DNA of 64,000 nt, from the NCBI RefSeq assembly GCF_000744825.1, contig NZ_JQMR01000001.1, positions 2,093,501-2,157,500 of the forward strand, given 5' to 3'. Every line of letters starts with the position of its first letter. The stretch's first letter is position 1. Of this stretch, positions 15,503-24,845 are shown piece by piece. The position numbers and the translations under genes are program-made. Below the pieces are notes generated by a model, which worked only from the letters and a program-made list of their open reading frames with translations, was not told the origin of the DNA and searched no databases. The stretch is from Carnobacterium mobile DSM 4848 (lineage in GTDB: Bacteria > Bacillota > Bacilli > Lactobacillales > Carnobacteriaceae).

Positions 15503-17089
15503 ATGGAAACGATAAAAAATACTTGGCTGGGTGTCAAGGGAGGTTGGAACGGTCTGAGTAAGGCAAAGCGGCTGGGAATGGGTGCCATTCTTTTTAGTAT
15601 TGTCGCTATTGTTATTGGACTGGCTTATTATACACAAAAAGTAGATTATGCGCCGTTATTCAGCAACTTGGAAGAGGCGGATGCCGGCACGATCGTAAAT
15701 GATTTGAAAGCTAAAAAAATTGATTATAAATTAGAAGACAACGGGTCCACTATTTTGATCGAGCAGAGTCAAGTCGATGCTTATCGTATTGACTTGGCAG
15801 TCAACGACATGCTGCCGCAAAACTCGATGGGGTTTGAAATATTCGATGCCACAAGCATGATGGCAACAGATGAAGACCGCAAAATCATGTACCAAAGAGC
15901 CGTCACTGGTGAATTGGAACGGGCAATTTCGTCATTGGATTCAATCGAGTCTGCCAAAGTGCTACTGTCGATGCCGGAAGACAGTGTATTCACTAGTCAA
16001 GAAGATCAAGCAAAAGCTTCGGCTTCAGTGGTGTTGTCTCCGCATAATGGACGGACGCCTGATGATTCAGCTATTCAAGGGATTGCATCGCTGATAGCAG
16101 GAGCAGTCGACAACTTACCGAAAGAAAACATCAAAATCGTCGATACGAAAGGTAACTTGTTAAGTGCAGCTTTACAAGAAGACGGCAGCTTGAATGCAAC
16201 CGATATGGTCAGCAAATACCAAGCATTCAAAACGCGTTATCAAGAAGAACTGGAACAAAAATTACGCACAACTTTGGGTCCTATTTTCGGAAATGATAAA
16301 TTAACGGTTTCGGTCAATGCGGATTTGAATTTTGATGCTGTAGAAAATGAAAGTGTGAAGTATTCTAAAGATCCTGTCAAAAGAAGCGAGACCGTTTCAG
16401 CAGGCGGCGGCAAGATCGATGTAGCAGAAGGAACAGATACAGATAATGCCATCAATGAAATCGTGGAAGGCGAAGGCGGGACCAGTTCTTCTTATGATCG
16501 GACAACGAATTATGAATTAGACACAGAAACGACGAACACAGTTAAAGCGCCAGGAACCATCAACCGCTTGACGACTTCTGTTATTGTAGATGGGAAATTG
16601 ACGAGTGCAGAAGAAGAACAAGTCAATGACATTGTTGAAAAAACAATTGGAATCGATACAGAACGCGGCGACTTGATCACGGTTCAAGGAATGGAATTTG
16701 CAAAAGCAGGAGACGAAACCGAAATACAAACAGCACCGCCAGCAGAAATAGGAGCGACGATCAAAGAACGATTGTTGAAAGACTGGCCTTACTTAGCAGG
16801 CGGATTGGCCGTATTGATCGTACTGATCATTTTACTGCGTGTTTTCCGTAAAAAAACAGCGGAAGAAGATGAACTGGATTTCTATGAAATGGAAGAACCA
16901 GCAGCACCAGTCAGTGTTGTACGACCGGCTGAACCGACTGCCAAAGAAAGAGAAGAAAAAGAAACAGCTGATTTGAAAAAAGAACTGAATCGCTCAATGT
17001 CTGAAAAAGAAGAAAAAGTAAGAGCGTATGCGAAAGATAATCCTGAAGCATCAGCTGATTTGATCAAAATATGGATGAAAGACGAGTAG
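15503..17089 (+). CDS. fliF: Flagellar MS-ring protein FliF
   Basis: FliF forms the membrane MS ring and houses the export gate. From ATG 15503 it has 528 aa. The chosen start has AAGGGAG upstream, with slightly long spacing; an in-frame GTG at 15479 has no site and would add 8 residues. A first membrane segment lies near 25-45 and a second near 430-452. Between them is the YscJ/FliF ring-building region. The acidic C-terminal tail, ending ASADLIKIWMKDE, should bind FliG. It overlaps the downstream frame only upstream of the real fliG start. Confidence 0.95.
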   Translation: METIKNTWLGVKGGWNGLSKAKRLGMGAILFSIVAIVIGLAYYTQKVDYAPLFSNLEEADAGTIVNDLKAKKIDYKLEDNGSTILIEQSQVDAYRIDLAVNDMLPQNSMGFEIFDATSMMATDEDRKIMYQRAVTGELERAISSLDSIESAKVLLSMPEDSVFTSQEDQAKASASVVLSPHNGRTPDDSAIQGIASLIAGAVDNLPKENIKIVDTKGNLLSAALQEDGSLNATDMVSKYQAFKTRYQEELEQKLRTTLGPIFGNDKLTVSVNADLNFDAVENESVKYSKDPVKRSETVSAGGGKIDVAEGTDTDNAINEIVEGEGGTSSSYDRTTNYELDTETTNTVKAPGTINRLTTSVIVDGKLTSAEEEQVNDIVEKTIGIDTERGDLITVQGMEFAKAGDETEIQTAPPAEIGATIKERLLKDWPYLAGGLAVLIVLIILLRVFRKKTAEEDELDFYEMEEPAAPVSVVRPAEPTAKEREEKETADLKKELNRSMSEKEEKVRAYAKDNPEASADLIKIWMKDE

Positions 17090-17097
17090 GTGAGAAC

Positions 17098-18102
17098 ATG
17101 GCAGAAGTAGACGGGATAAAAAAAGCTGCGATTTTGTTGATTTCTTTAGGTTCTGAAACATCCGCAAAAATCATGAAGACACTGCCTGATAGTTACATTC
17201 AGAAAGTGAGTTATGAAATCGCGAATATCGATTATGTGAGGCCGGAAGAACGTGACGCGATCATCAGCGAGTTTATTGAGATGTCGCAAGCAAGAGAATA
17301 CGTGATCGACGGCGGAATCGACTACGCCAAAAACTTGTTAAATATGGCGATCGGTCCGCAACGAGCTAAAGAAGTCATTGATATGCTCAATCAGATTCAG
17401 CTGCGGGAACGGCCGTTCAATATTGCGCGAAAAGCCGATCCGCAACAACTGACTAATCTATTATTAAGCGAGCAGCCTCAAACTGTGGCCTTGATTTTAT
17501 GTTACATGCAGCCGGACAAAGCAGCACTAGTGTTGTCGCAGTTTCCATTAGAGCTGCAATCTGAGATCGCAGAACGTATCGGAACGATCACCAGCACTTC
17601 GCCGGCGATCATTGAAAAAATCGAAAAAGTAATTGAAAACAAATTCTCGAATTATATTGAAAACGACTTGGAAGCAGTCGGAGGTGTGAAAACATTGGTA
17701 GAAATCTTGAATTCTGTCGGCAGAAGTACGGAGAAAAATATCATCAGTGTGTTGGAAGACAAACAACCTGAGTTGGCTGAAGAAGTTAAAGCCAGTCTAT
17801 TCACATTTGAAGACATCACCACTCTTGAAAAAGGCGATGTTCAAAAAGTGCTTAGAGAAGTTAAACAAGATGATTTGGCATTGGCACTCAAAGGCGTATC
17901 AGAAGAAATCAAAGAGTTTATTTATGCGAATCTTTCATCACGTGCTGTTGAAACACTCAAAGAAGACTTGCAGTTTATGGGACCTTCTCGTTTATCAGCT
18001 GTTGAAGAAGCGCAACAACGGATCGTATCGATCATCCGACAATTGGATGAAAAAGGCGAAGTTTATTTAAGAAGAGGGGAACAAGATGCCATCATCTCAT
18101 AA
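17098..18102 (+). CDS. fliG: Flagellar motor switch protein FliG
   Basis: FliG transmits torque from the MotAB stators to the rotor. Start 17098 lies 8 bases after the fliF stop, with GTGAG upstream, giving 334 aa. The N-terminal domain (GIKKAAILLISLGSE) binds FliF. The middle armadillo region contains EQPQTVALILCYMQPDKAA. The C-terminal torque helix contains the charged residues of the VEEAQQRIVSIIRQLDEKGE segment. Its end overlaps fliH by 17 bases. Confidence 0.96.
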   Translation: MAEVDGIKKAAILLISLGSETSAKIMKTLPDSYIQKVSYEIANIDYVRPEERDAIISEFIEMSQAREYVIDGGIDYAKNLLNMAIGPQRAKEVIDMLNQIQLRERPFNIARKADPQQLTNLLLSEQPQTVALILCYMQPDKAALVLSQFPLELQSEIAERIGTITSTSPAIIEKIEKVIENKFSNYIENDLEAVGGVKTLVEILNSVGRSTEKNIISVLEDKQPELAEEVKASLFTFEDITTLEKGDVQKVLREVKQDDLALALKGVSEEIKEFIYANLSSRAVETLKEDLQFMGPSRLSAVEEAQQRIVSIIRQLDEKGEVYLRRGEQDAIIS

Positions 18103-18856
18103 AATCATCAAGCAAGGGCAGTCTTTTACCCATGAACAGCGCTCTTTTATTGCGACTCAACTAAACGTGGTGAAAGAGCCGGCAGAAAAAAAACAAAAGG
18201 ATGCTGCTGTTGACACATCTATTATAGAAGAAACTGAAGCAGAGAAAGAAGCGAGAGCTTGTTTAGCAGCAGCACAGGATAAAAAAACGGCTTTGCTTGA
18301 AGCAGCTGAAAAAGAAGCTGAAGAAATCAAAGAGAAGGCTTTAAAACAAGGTTTTGCAGCAGGAAATGAGCAAGGGTACCGAGAAGGGTATGCAACGGGC
18401 TATACTTCCGGCATAGAAAAAGCTGCTAAAGAAAGTGAACAAATGAAAGCAGCCGTTCAAACGATGATGTCAGGGGCACAAGAGTTTGTTGAAACGTATT
18501 ATGAAGAACAAAAGTTGGAGCTGCTGAAGCTGGCTGCTCACATGGCTGAAACGATCGTGCATGCAACCATTGACGCTTCTTCCGAACAAGTGATGAGGAT
18601 GGTTAAACCGGTCATCCATCGCTTGAAACGAGAAAGCCAATTGATCACCTTGATGGTTCGTCCGGAACAAAGTCAGCTAGTCAAAGATAGCGTGAAAGAA
18701 TTGGAGAAAGAGCATCCTGATCTTCGTTTTGCAGTATTGACAGACAGTACTTTAGACAAAAATGGCTGTGTGATTGAAAGCTCGCATGCCATCATTGACC
18801 TACAAGTGCGAAAACAATTGGACGCCATGTTGGAAGACATGCAGAATATGGAGTGA
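18086..18856 (+). CDS. fliH: Export ATPase regulator FliH
   Basis: FliH binds and restrains FliI and links it to the C ring. The 256-aa protein has the family's GxxxG repeat helix (GNEQGYREGYATGYTSG, about 93-110), flanked by Ala/Glu-rich coiled coil. The C-terminal FliH/VATE domain carries NGCVIESSHAIIDLQV, the usual CxxET-like turn. AGAGGGGAA precedes the ATG inside fliG. Confidence 0.9.
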   Translation: MPSSHKIIKQGQSFTHEQRSFIATQLNVVKEPAEKKQKDAAVDTSIIEETEAEKEARACLAAAQDKKTALLEAAEKEAEEIKEKALKQGFAAGNEQGYREGYATGYTSGIEKAAKESEQMKAAVQTMMSGAQEFVETYYEEQKLELLKLAAHMAETIVHATIDASSEQVMRMVKPVIHRLKRESQLITLMVRPEQSQLVKDSVKELEKEHPDLRFAVLTDSTLDKNGCVIESSHAIIDLQVRKQLDAMLEDMQNME

Positions 18857-18863
18857 AGCGAAC

Positions 18864-20204
18864 GTGTTTACTATTCCCTTTGAAACGTACCACAATGAAC
18901 TGAACCGAAAAAGCTACTACTTGAAAATGGGGAAAGTCAGTCAAGTGACCGGCTTGATCATTAAAGTAGAAGGGTTAGATGCTTTTGTTGGCGAAGTTTG
19001 CGAAATTCAAATCAAATCATCGGGTCGAACCGCATTGAGTGAAGTCGTGGGGTTTGTAGATGAAACAGTTTTGTTGATGCCGCTAGATGAATTAGAAGGA
19101 ATCGGACCAGGATGCCTAGTGAAGCCGACCGGGAAAACATTAAAAGTTGAAATCAGCGAGAACTTACTAGGCAACACTTTGGACGGGTTAGGCCGGCCGA
19201 TAGATGAAGACCTAGTAGTAGACGGCGAGTTCTATGATGTCAACCGAAGTTCGCCCAATCCGTTTAAACGAAAGAAAATCCAAGAAGTCATTCCGACCGG
19301 TATCCGTGCTATTGATGGAACCTTGACAGTAGGAGAAGGTCAGCGGATCGGGATATTCGCCGGAAGCGGAGTCGGAAAAAGTACATTGCTGGGAATGATG
19401 GCCCGTTATATTGAAGCAGACATCATTGTGATCGGATTGATTGGTGAGCGGGGCCGCGAAGTTTTAGAGTTTATTGAAAAAGACTTAGGCGAAGAAGGCT
19501 ATAAAAAGTCCGTAGTGGTATGTGCCACTTCTGATATGCCACCGCTCGTCAGGTTAAAAGGGGCTTCTGTAGCTACTACAATCGCGGAATATTTCCGTGA
19601 CCAAGGCAAAAAAGTCGTATTGATGATGGATTCTGTCACTCGTGTGGCGATGGCTCAACGGGAAATCGGATTGGCAACCGGCGAACCGCCAACGACTAAA
19701 GGATATACACCTTCTGTTTTTACTACACTTCCTAAGCTGTTGGAGCGAAGCGGAATGTCGGATAAAGGTTCGATCACCGCTTTTTATACGGTGTTGGTCG
19801 AAGGAGACGATATGAATGAACCCATTGCCGATTCCGTTCGAGGAATTTTAGACGGTCATATTATATTATCACGGAAGATAGCAGCAGAAAATCATTATCC
19901 CGCTATCGATATTCAAAACAGCATCAGCCGTTTGATGAAAGACATTACGACGGATAAGCATTATTTGACTGCTGGGAAAGTCAAAGAGAATATGTCTGTT
20001 TACGCGGAATCAAAAGATTTGATCGACGTAGGAGCTTACCGAAAAGGCAGCAACCCTGCAGTAGACAGAGCCGTTCAATTAAATCTGCCGATCAAAAACT
20101 TCCTTAAACAAAAAGTAGATGAACGAGTTGATTTTGAAGAAGTAGTGGGAGCATTAGATGATTTATTCAAAGTACAGCCGCTCGGCACTCAGCCGATGAG
20201 CTAA
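18864..20204 (+). CDS. fliI: Flagellum-specific ATPase FliI
   Basis: FliI is the hexameric ATPase of the flagellar type III secretion system. I place the start at GTG 18864, 8 bases after fliH ends, giving 446 aa, close to Bacillus FliI. The longer open frame to 18774 would overlap fliH deeply. Walker A is GIFAGSGVGKST near 165, the GERGREV segment is near 194, and Walker B is VVLMMDSVTR near 252. The catalytic site looks complete. Confidence 0.95.
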   Translation: MFTIPFETYHNELNRKSYYLKMGKVSQVTGLIIKVEGLDAFVGEVCEIQIKSSGRTALSEVVGFVDETVLLMPLDELEGIGPGCLVKPTGKTLKVEISENLLGNTLDGLGRPIDEDLVVDGEFYDVNRSSPNPFKRKKIQEVIPTGIRAIDGTLTVGEGQRIGIFAGSGVGKSTLLGMMARYIEADIIVIGLIGERGREVLEFIEKDLGEEGYKKSVVVCATSDMPPLVRLKGASVATTIAEYFRDQGKKVVLMMDSVTRVAMAQREIGLATGEPPTTKGYTPSVFTTLPKLLERSGMSDKGSITAFYTVLVEGDDMNEPIADSVRGILDGHIILSRKIAAENHYPAIDIQNSISRLMKDITTDKHYLTAGKVKENMSVYAESKDLIDVGAYRKGSNPAVDRAVQLNLPIKNFLKQKVDERVDFEEVVGALDDLFKVQPLGTQPMS

Positions 20205-20227
20205 AGCAATAAACCGAGGTGGAAAAG

Positions 20228-20662
20228 TTGGGGAATTACAGATTTTCAATGGAAAAGATTTTAGATTGGCGTTCGGACACAGAAGAAGAAAAGAAAAAGA
20301 ACCTTGCTGACGCGCAAAGAGACAAGCTAAGACAAGAAGCATTGTTGCAAGAGTTGATCCAAGAAAACATCAAAATCAAAAACGAAAGCTTATCGACTAC
20401 ACGTATCGATATTTTACGCCGTCAAAATCTATACAAAGTTTTATTAGATGAACGAATCGTACAACAGAAAAATGTGTTGGACCAGGCGGAAAAAGCTCTT
20501 GAAAATGCGCGGGTAGAACTAATGAGTGCTCATAAAGATAAAAAGGTAATGGAAAAACTCAAAGAAAAAGAATATACCTTAGTGATGGAACAAGAAAAAA
20601 ACGAAGAACAAAAACAGTTGGATGAAATGGCTGCACTTAGTTTTGGACGATCTTCTTATTAA
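20228..20662 (+). CDS. fliJ: Flagellar export chaperone FliJ
   Basis: FliJ is a coiled-coil stalk that connects FliI to FlhA. The TTG at 20228 is favoured, with GAGGTGG 5 bases upstream, giving 144 aa; a GTG at 20219 overlaps that site. The N-terminal motif YRFSMEKILDWR is typical, and the rest is highly charged helix. It follows fliI by 23 bases and precedes fliK. Confidence 0.85.
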   Translation: MGNYRFSMEKILDWRSDTEEEKKKNLADAQRDKLRQEALLQELIQENIKIKNESLSTTRIDILRRQNLYKVLLDERIVQQKNVLDQAEKALENARVELMSAHKDKKVMEKLKEKEYTLVMEQEKNEEQKQLDEMAALSFGRSSY

Positions 20663-20714
20663 TAACAAAAATCTAGAAGGTAAAATGAGACAGGTTAAAA
20701 AGGAGGTGATGAGA

Positions 20715-22166
20715 ATGGAACAACTATCTGTCGTTTCTTTAGAAACTGGAACAGGCGGAAGCGGGTTGCCGTTTCAAAATCCGGCTGCTTCACCAAAAGA
20801 ATTTCGAAAAAGCTTAACTGCTGCTACTTCAGAAAAAGAAAAAACGAATAAAAACGTACATAACTCATCTGATTCTGAAAAAGTAGAAGATTCGAAAGAT
20901 GAAACAGAAGAAACTCAAAAAACAACTGAGGACCCAGCAGCTGCTTTGTTTTTTACAGGTTTTTTAACAGCTGTTCAAGAACAGACATCTGAAAAATCTG
21001 CAATCCAACTGACGAAAGTTGAAAATGCAGACGAGAACAGCAGCCAACAACTAGATACAGCGATTTTAACTTCAAGTGATGCAGCTGATAGGGGACATTC
21101 GTTCAAAAAAGAAGCAGCTTTTGCTCAGTTAACCGAAGATACAAAGAGCAGCTCGATAGTTGCTGGACAATCAATCCTTTCTAGAGATAGTGAAAAATCT
21201 GTTGCAGAGTTAAAGCAGCCATCAGCGAAACAAGCAGCGCTGCTTGCGGAAAGTTTGATGAGTACTCCAGTTCATGATCAGATCGTTAATGGGAATGAAG
21301 AAAAAGGTAAGAAGATGAGTAAAGAGACTGAAGCTCTCATTACAGCAAAAGCTGCTGTAAGTGTTACCAATACAGAATCACAAACAGCTGAAACATTCTT
21401 GCCGACTGGACGGTTCATGTCGGCAAATTGGAAAACAGAAAAAGGATTGCCTGAACAAATGGCAGGTTCTGAAACTCAAAAGAACCACCTTCAAGATTTA
21501 GCAACAGAACTAGAGTTAGAAACTGTGCAACCAAGCAAAGCGGGACCTTTCATAGATGACTCGCAATTTAGTAAAGATATTTCGCAGACACTGGCGCCGC
21601 CATCAACGGATTTAGCTGGTGAGGAGCCACAGGCAGCCAACATGAGTGAATCTAAAATTCAAGATTCGCCGCTTTTCAACGGAGTACTGAACGGAATGCA
21701 GCAAGGCGTTTCAGAATCAACGAGTGCTGGGCGCCAACAAACGGTCCAAATGGTCAAAGAAGTGATTGCTGAAATAACAGAAACGTTTAAAAGCGGCAGT
21801 CAGTCTTCTGCTGAAGTCAGTATTTCACCAGAGCGAATGGGCACGATCCGAATCAAACTGGAATTAACAGACCATGTTTTATCGACCAAGATAGTAGTCG
21901 ACAGCCTTAAGACGCAAGAATTGTTGAACGGCAGCATACAACAATTGACCGATAATTTAAACCGGCAGCAAATCCAGTTGGGCGAAGTAATGATTCAACT
22001 GAATACCAATGGAGAAATGGGCTTTAACTTTGCAGAACGGCAAGCTCAGGAACAGAAAAAACAACAGCCACGTCAAGCGGGAACCGTCACAGTTGGAGAA
22101 ACTGCTTTGCTTAAAGCAGCAGAAAATACTGTAACGCAACCGGGAAGACTGAGTATTTTAGTGTGA
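20715..22166 (+). CDS. fliK: Hook-length control protein FliK
   Basis: FliK measures the hook and switches export specificity. ATG 20715 is preceded by AGGAGG 8 bases upstream; the open frame runs further upstream, but without a site. The 483-aa protein has a long, low-complexity Ser/Thr/Glu region (about 1-330). The C-terminal Flg_hook domain (about 360-440) carries SAEVSISPERMGTIRIKLEL and LRQQLGEV-like strands. Low conservation of the first part is normal for FliK. Confidence 0.9.
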   Translation: MEQLSVVSLETGTGGSGLPFQNPAASPKEFRKSLTAATSEKEKTNKNVHNSSDSEKVEDSKDETEETQKTTEDPAAALFFTGFLTAVQEQTSEKSAIQLTKVENADENSSQQLDTAILTSSDAADRGHSFKKEAAFAQLTEDTKSSSIVAGQSILSRDSEKSVAELKQPSAKQAALLAESLMSTPVHDQIVNGNEEKGKKMSKETEALITAKAAVSVTNTESQTAETFLPTGRFMSANWKTEKGLPEQMAGSETQKNHLQDLATELELETVQPSKAGPFIDDSQFSKDISQTLAPPSTDLAGEEPQAANMSESKIQDSPLFNGVLNGMQQGVSESTSAGRQQTVQMVKEVIAEITETFKSGSQSSAEVSISPERMGTIRIKLELTDHVLSTKIVVDSLKTQELLNGSIQQLTDNLNRQQIQLGEVMIQLNTNGEMGFNFAERQAQEQKKQQPRQAGTVTVGETALLKAAENTVTQPGRLSILV

Positions 22167-22178
22167 GAGGAAAAAAGT

Positions 22179-22607
22179 ATGGACATTCCTGCAAATTTTA
22201 ATATTGGATCGGTAAACAGCATAAAAGATACACAAAAGAAAACCAATGAACTTTCGACAGACGACTTTCTGCAGATCATGGCAGCTACTGTTAAAATGCC
22301 CTCTATGCCAGGAGAAGGCAGTGGCGGAAGCGGCGGCGGAGAAACAGATTATCTAGCACAAATGGCACAATTTAATATGATGGATCAATTAACGAATATT
22401 TCTGAAAAAATGAATACGGAGTTGTTAATAAACCAACAGCAGCAAGCACTTGGATTATTAGGAAAAGAAGTTAAAGTAACCGATGAAAGCAGCTTTGTTA
22501 CTGGACCTGTTGAAAAAGTCCGTTTTGATAAAGGCTACGCAACTATTCGGGTAAATGGAAAAGACTTCTATCTAAATGATATTTTAGAAGTGAGTAATCA
22601 AGCGTAA
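22179..22607 (+). CDS. flgD: Hook capping protein FlgD (short form)
   Basis: FlgD caps the growing hook. This 142-aa form is like the short Bacillus-type FlgD, without a large Ig-like C-terminal domain. STDDFLQIMAATV opens the conserved core and DYLAQMAQFNMMDQLTNI closes it. In between, where most FlgD proteins have NQDPLNP, this one has a Gly/Ser-rich segment (SMPGEGSGGSGGGE, about 45-58), which is unusual. The C-terminal LLGKEVKVTDESS region is normal. Confidence 0.88.
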   Translation: MDIPANFNIGSVNSIKDTQKKTNELSTDDFLQIMAATVKMPSMPGEGSGGSGGGETDYLAQMAQFNMMDQLTNISEKMNTELLINQQQQALGLLGKEVKVTDESSFVTGPVEKVRFDKGYATIRVNGKDFYLNDILEVSNQA

Positions 22608-22783
22608 CACTGATCGCCGGTACCACTAATCTTACAACCAACACAGTATGAGATACAAATGAAATAAAAATTGTCACAAATATAGACAGTGCAATCAAAA
22701 TAAAACAATAGAATCGGCTGAATGTAATAAAAGCCGCCACCCATAAACGAACTGAAATGGGCTAATCGAATGGAGGAAGCAAT

Positions 22784-23659
22784 ATGTTAAAATCACTATA
22801 TTCAGGTGTTACCGGTATGAAAAATATTCAAACAAAAATGGACGTTATTTCGAATAATATCGCCAATGTCAATACGACCTCTTTTAAAACGGGCAGAGTG
22901 CGTTTTGAAGACATGATCAGCCAAACAAATGTGAGAGCACAAGGCGGAACCAATGCCCAACAAGTAGGGCTTGGAGTACAAGTAGGATCAATTGACACAG
23001 TGATGTCCGGCGGTTCTTTGCAATCAACAGGACGTCCATTAGACTTTGGAATCGAGAATGGCGACAATTCGTTTTTTACAGTCAAACAAGGCGACCAAAC
23101 CTTTTATACGCGTGATGGAGGGTTTTATAAAGACAATAGCGGCAACTTAGTAACAAGCGGCGGATTAAGCATTATGGGCTATACAGAAGGTGCACCTGCT
23201 GTAAATGATGAAACCTTTAAAATCGATAGTTTAGGAAAAAATCCAAAGCCGTTGCAAATCAGTGAAAAACTAACGGTTGGTGAAGGTGAAGATAAAAAAG
23301 TTATCGAATTACAAGATTATACGATCGATAAAGATGGTTTTATTGTTGGAATGTATAGTGATGAAAAAACGTATGTACTGGGCCGCGTAGCATTAACGAG
23401 TTTTTCTAACCCAGATGGTTTAGAAAAACAAGGCGGAAACTTGTATTCCAAGTCAGCCAATTCAGGAGAGCCTATGTTGGGTAATCCATCAGATGCAGGT
23501 TATGGTTCCGTTCGTTCAGGATTCTTGGAAATGTCCAATGTTGACTTGGCCAATGAGTTCACGGATATGATCGTTACCAGCAGAGCGTATCAAGCTAACT
23601 CTAGAAGTATCACTACTTCAGATACGATGCTTGAAGAACTGATCAACCTTAAGAGATAG
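22784..23659 (+). CDS. flgE: Flagellar hook protein FlgE
   Basis: The 291-aa protein has the rod/hook N-terminus (GVTGMKNIQTKMDVISNNIA), and LGVQVGSIDTVMSGG near 65. The FTDMIVTSRAYQANSRSI C-terminus is typical of FlgE and FlgG. Its position between flgD and flbD identifies it as the hook subunit, as in Bacillus, where hook protein is also short. A distal rod role is covered by two further paralogues at 32462 and 33236. A 176-base gap without a recognisable gene precedes it. Confidence 0.9.
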   Translation: MLKSLYSGVTGMKNIQTKMDVISNNIANVNTTSFKTGRVRFEDMISQTNVRAQGGTNAQQVGLGVQVGSIDTVMSGGSLQSTGRPLDFGIENGDNSFFTVKQGDQTFYTRDGGFYKDNSGNLVTSGGLSIMGYTEGAPAVNDETFKIDSLGKNPKPLQISEKLTVGEGEDKKVIELQDYTIDKDGFIVGMYSDEKTYVLGRVALTSFSNPDGLEKQGGNLYSKSANSGEPMLGNPSDAGYGSVRSGFLEMSNVDLANEFTDMIVTSRAYQANSRSITTSDTMLEELINLKR

Positions 23660-23694
23660 TTACTAAAACGAGACAATAAAATAAGAAGTTGAAA

Positions 23695-23733
23695 ACATCA
23701 GATAACACGTTTAATCAGTTATCTGGTGTCTTT
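23695..23733 (+). terminator. Hairpin between flgE and flbD
   Basis: ACATCAGATAAC (23695-23706) pairs with GTTATCTGGTGT (23718-23729) with one wobble, followed by CTTTC. The U tract is weak, so it may be an attenuator or mRNA-stability hairpin within the long operon. Confidence 0.5.
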
Positions 23734-23835
23734 CATGCGGCGTGTACATGACTCACAATGCCAACTTGGACATAAGACGTTTAACAGTCCAGACATGGCT
23801 TGTCCGCTCTTTTATAAAAAGAAATGAGGTTTTTT

Positions 23836-24039
23836 ATGATTGCATTGTCAGATGTTTCAGGAAAAGAGTTTTATTTAAATTGTGATTTAATCTATAGAAT
23901 AGACCGTTCTTTCGATACGATTATTACTTTAACTGATGGAAAGAAACTACGTGTGATTGAAACAGAAAAAGAAATAATTGATAAAGTAATTGAATACAAA
24001 AGAAAAATATACAACGGTTTTTCAGAGGGAGAGAAATGA
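23836..24039 (+). CDS. flbD: FlbD family motility protein (SwrD-like)
   Basis: The 67-aa protein matches the small FlbD/SwrD family: FYLNCDLIYRIDRSFDTIITLTDGKKLRVIET, here split as an Asn-Cys-Asp turn followed by a TLTDGK beta-hairpin. SwrD raises flagellar torque in Bacillus, probably through stator function. ATG 23836 follows GAGG by 5 bases and is preferred to ATG 23824. It overlaps motA by 4 bases, which fits the stator link. Confidence 0.85.
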   Translation: MIALSDVSGKEFYLNCDLIYRIDRSFDTIITLTDGKKLRVIETEKEIIDKVIEYKRKIYNGFSEGEK

Positions 24040-24845
24040 AAAAAAACATTGTACCGATCATCGGTTTTATCGTAGGGTTTGGTCTAATCATCTGGTCTAT
24101 CACTTCATCAGGAAACATAGCCAGTTTTATTGATTTTCCTTCGCTGATGATTACACTAGGCGGTTCTTTTTGTGCGTTGCTGATCAGTTTCCCATTAAAA
24201 TCGATCATGAAAATACCAGCTATTATAAAAAACTTATTGCATGACCCTACAGATCATTACGAGGAATTGATTGCTGCTTTTTCAGAATTATCGAGAAAAG
24301 CGAGAAGCCAGGGGGTTTTAGCTATCGAAGAAGACTTACAGCAACAAGACAATGAATTAATGGTAACAGGGCTACAAATGGTAGTAGACGGATTAGATCC
24401 AGAATTGATTGAAGAAATATTAGAAATAAAAACAGAAAACATTGAAAAAAGACACCGAGTGGGTCAAGAGATTTTTTTAAAATGGGGAGAAATGGCTCCA
24501 GCTTACGGAATGATCGGGACCTTGATTGGCTTGATCATCATGCTTGGAGAATTGAACGATCCTAGTACTATTGGAACAGGAATGGCTACAGCTTTAATCA
24601 CGACGTTATATGGTAGCTTTTTAGCGAACATGCTTTTCCTTCCAATAGCGACAAACTTAAAACTCCAAACAGAAAAAGAAATGCAGATGTGTGAAATGGT
24701 GATTGAAGGCATTTTATCTATCCAAGCTGGTCAAAATCCGCGTGTGATCGAACAAAAGCTATACAGCTATTTACGCGACGGCGATCAAGAAGAGATGATC
24801 AAAGAGGCTGCACAACTGCAACGTGAGGGGCAGCAAAATGGCTAG
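24036..24845 (+). CDS. motA: Flagellar stator protein MotA
   Basis: MotA forms the proton-driven stator with MotB. The 269-aa protein has four membrane segments, at about 5-25, 28-50, 150-172 and 183-205. The large cytoplasmic loop after segment two touches FliG. GEMAPAYGMIGTLIGLI is the conserved segment-three motif. motAB sits inside the basal-body operon, so stator and rotor genes are co-expressed. Confidence 0.95.
   Translation: MKKNIVPIIGFIVGFGLIIWSITSSGNIASFIDFPSLMITLGGSFCALLISFPLKSIMKIPAIIKNLLHDPTDHYEELIAAFSELSRKARSQGVLAIEEDLQQQDNELMVTGLQMVVDGLDPELIEEILEIKTENIEKRHRVGQEIFLKWGEMAPAYGMIGTLIGLIIMLGELNDPSTIGTGMATALITTLYGSFLANMLFLPIATNLKLQTEKEMQMCEMVIEGILSIQAGQNPRVIEQKLYSYLRDGDQEEMIKEAAQLQREGQQNG

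Noticed and set aside
22608-22783. Possible small gene between flgD and flgE
   Set aside because: No frame with a ribosome site and sensible composition; AT-rich spacer only.
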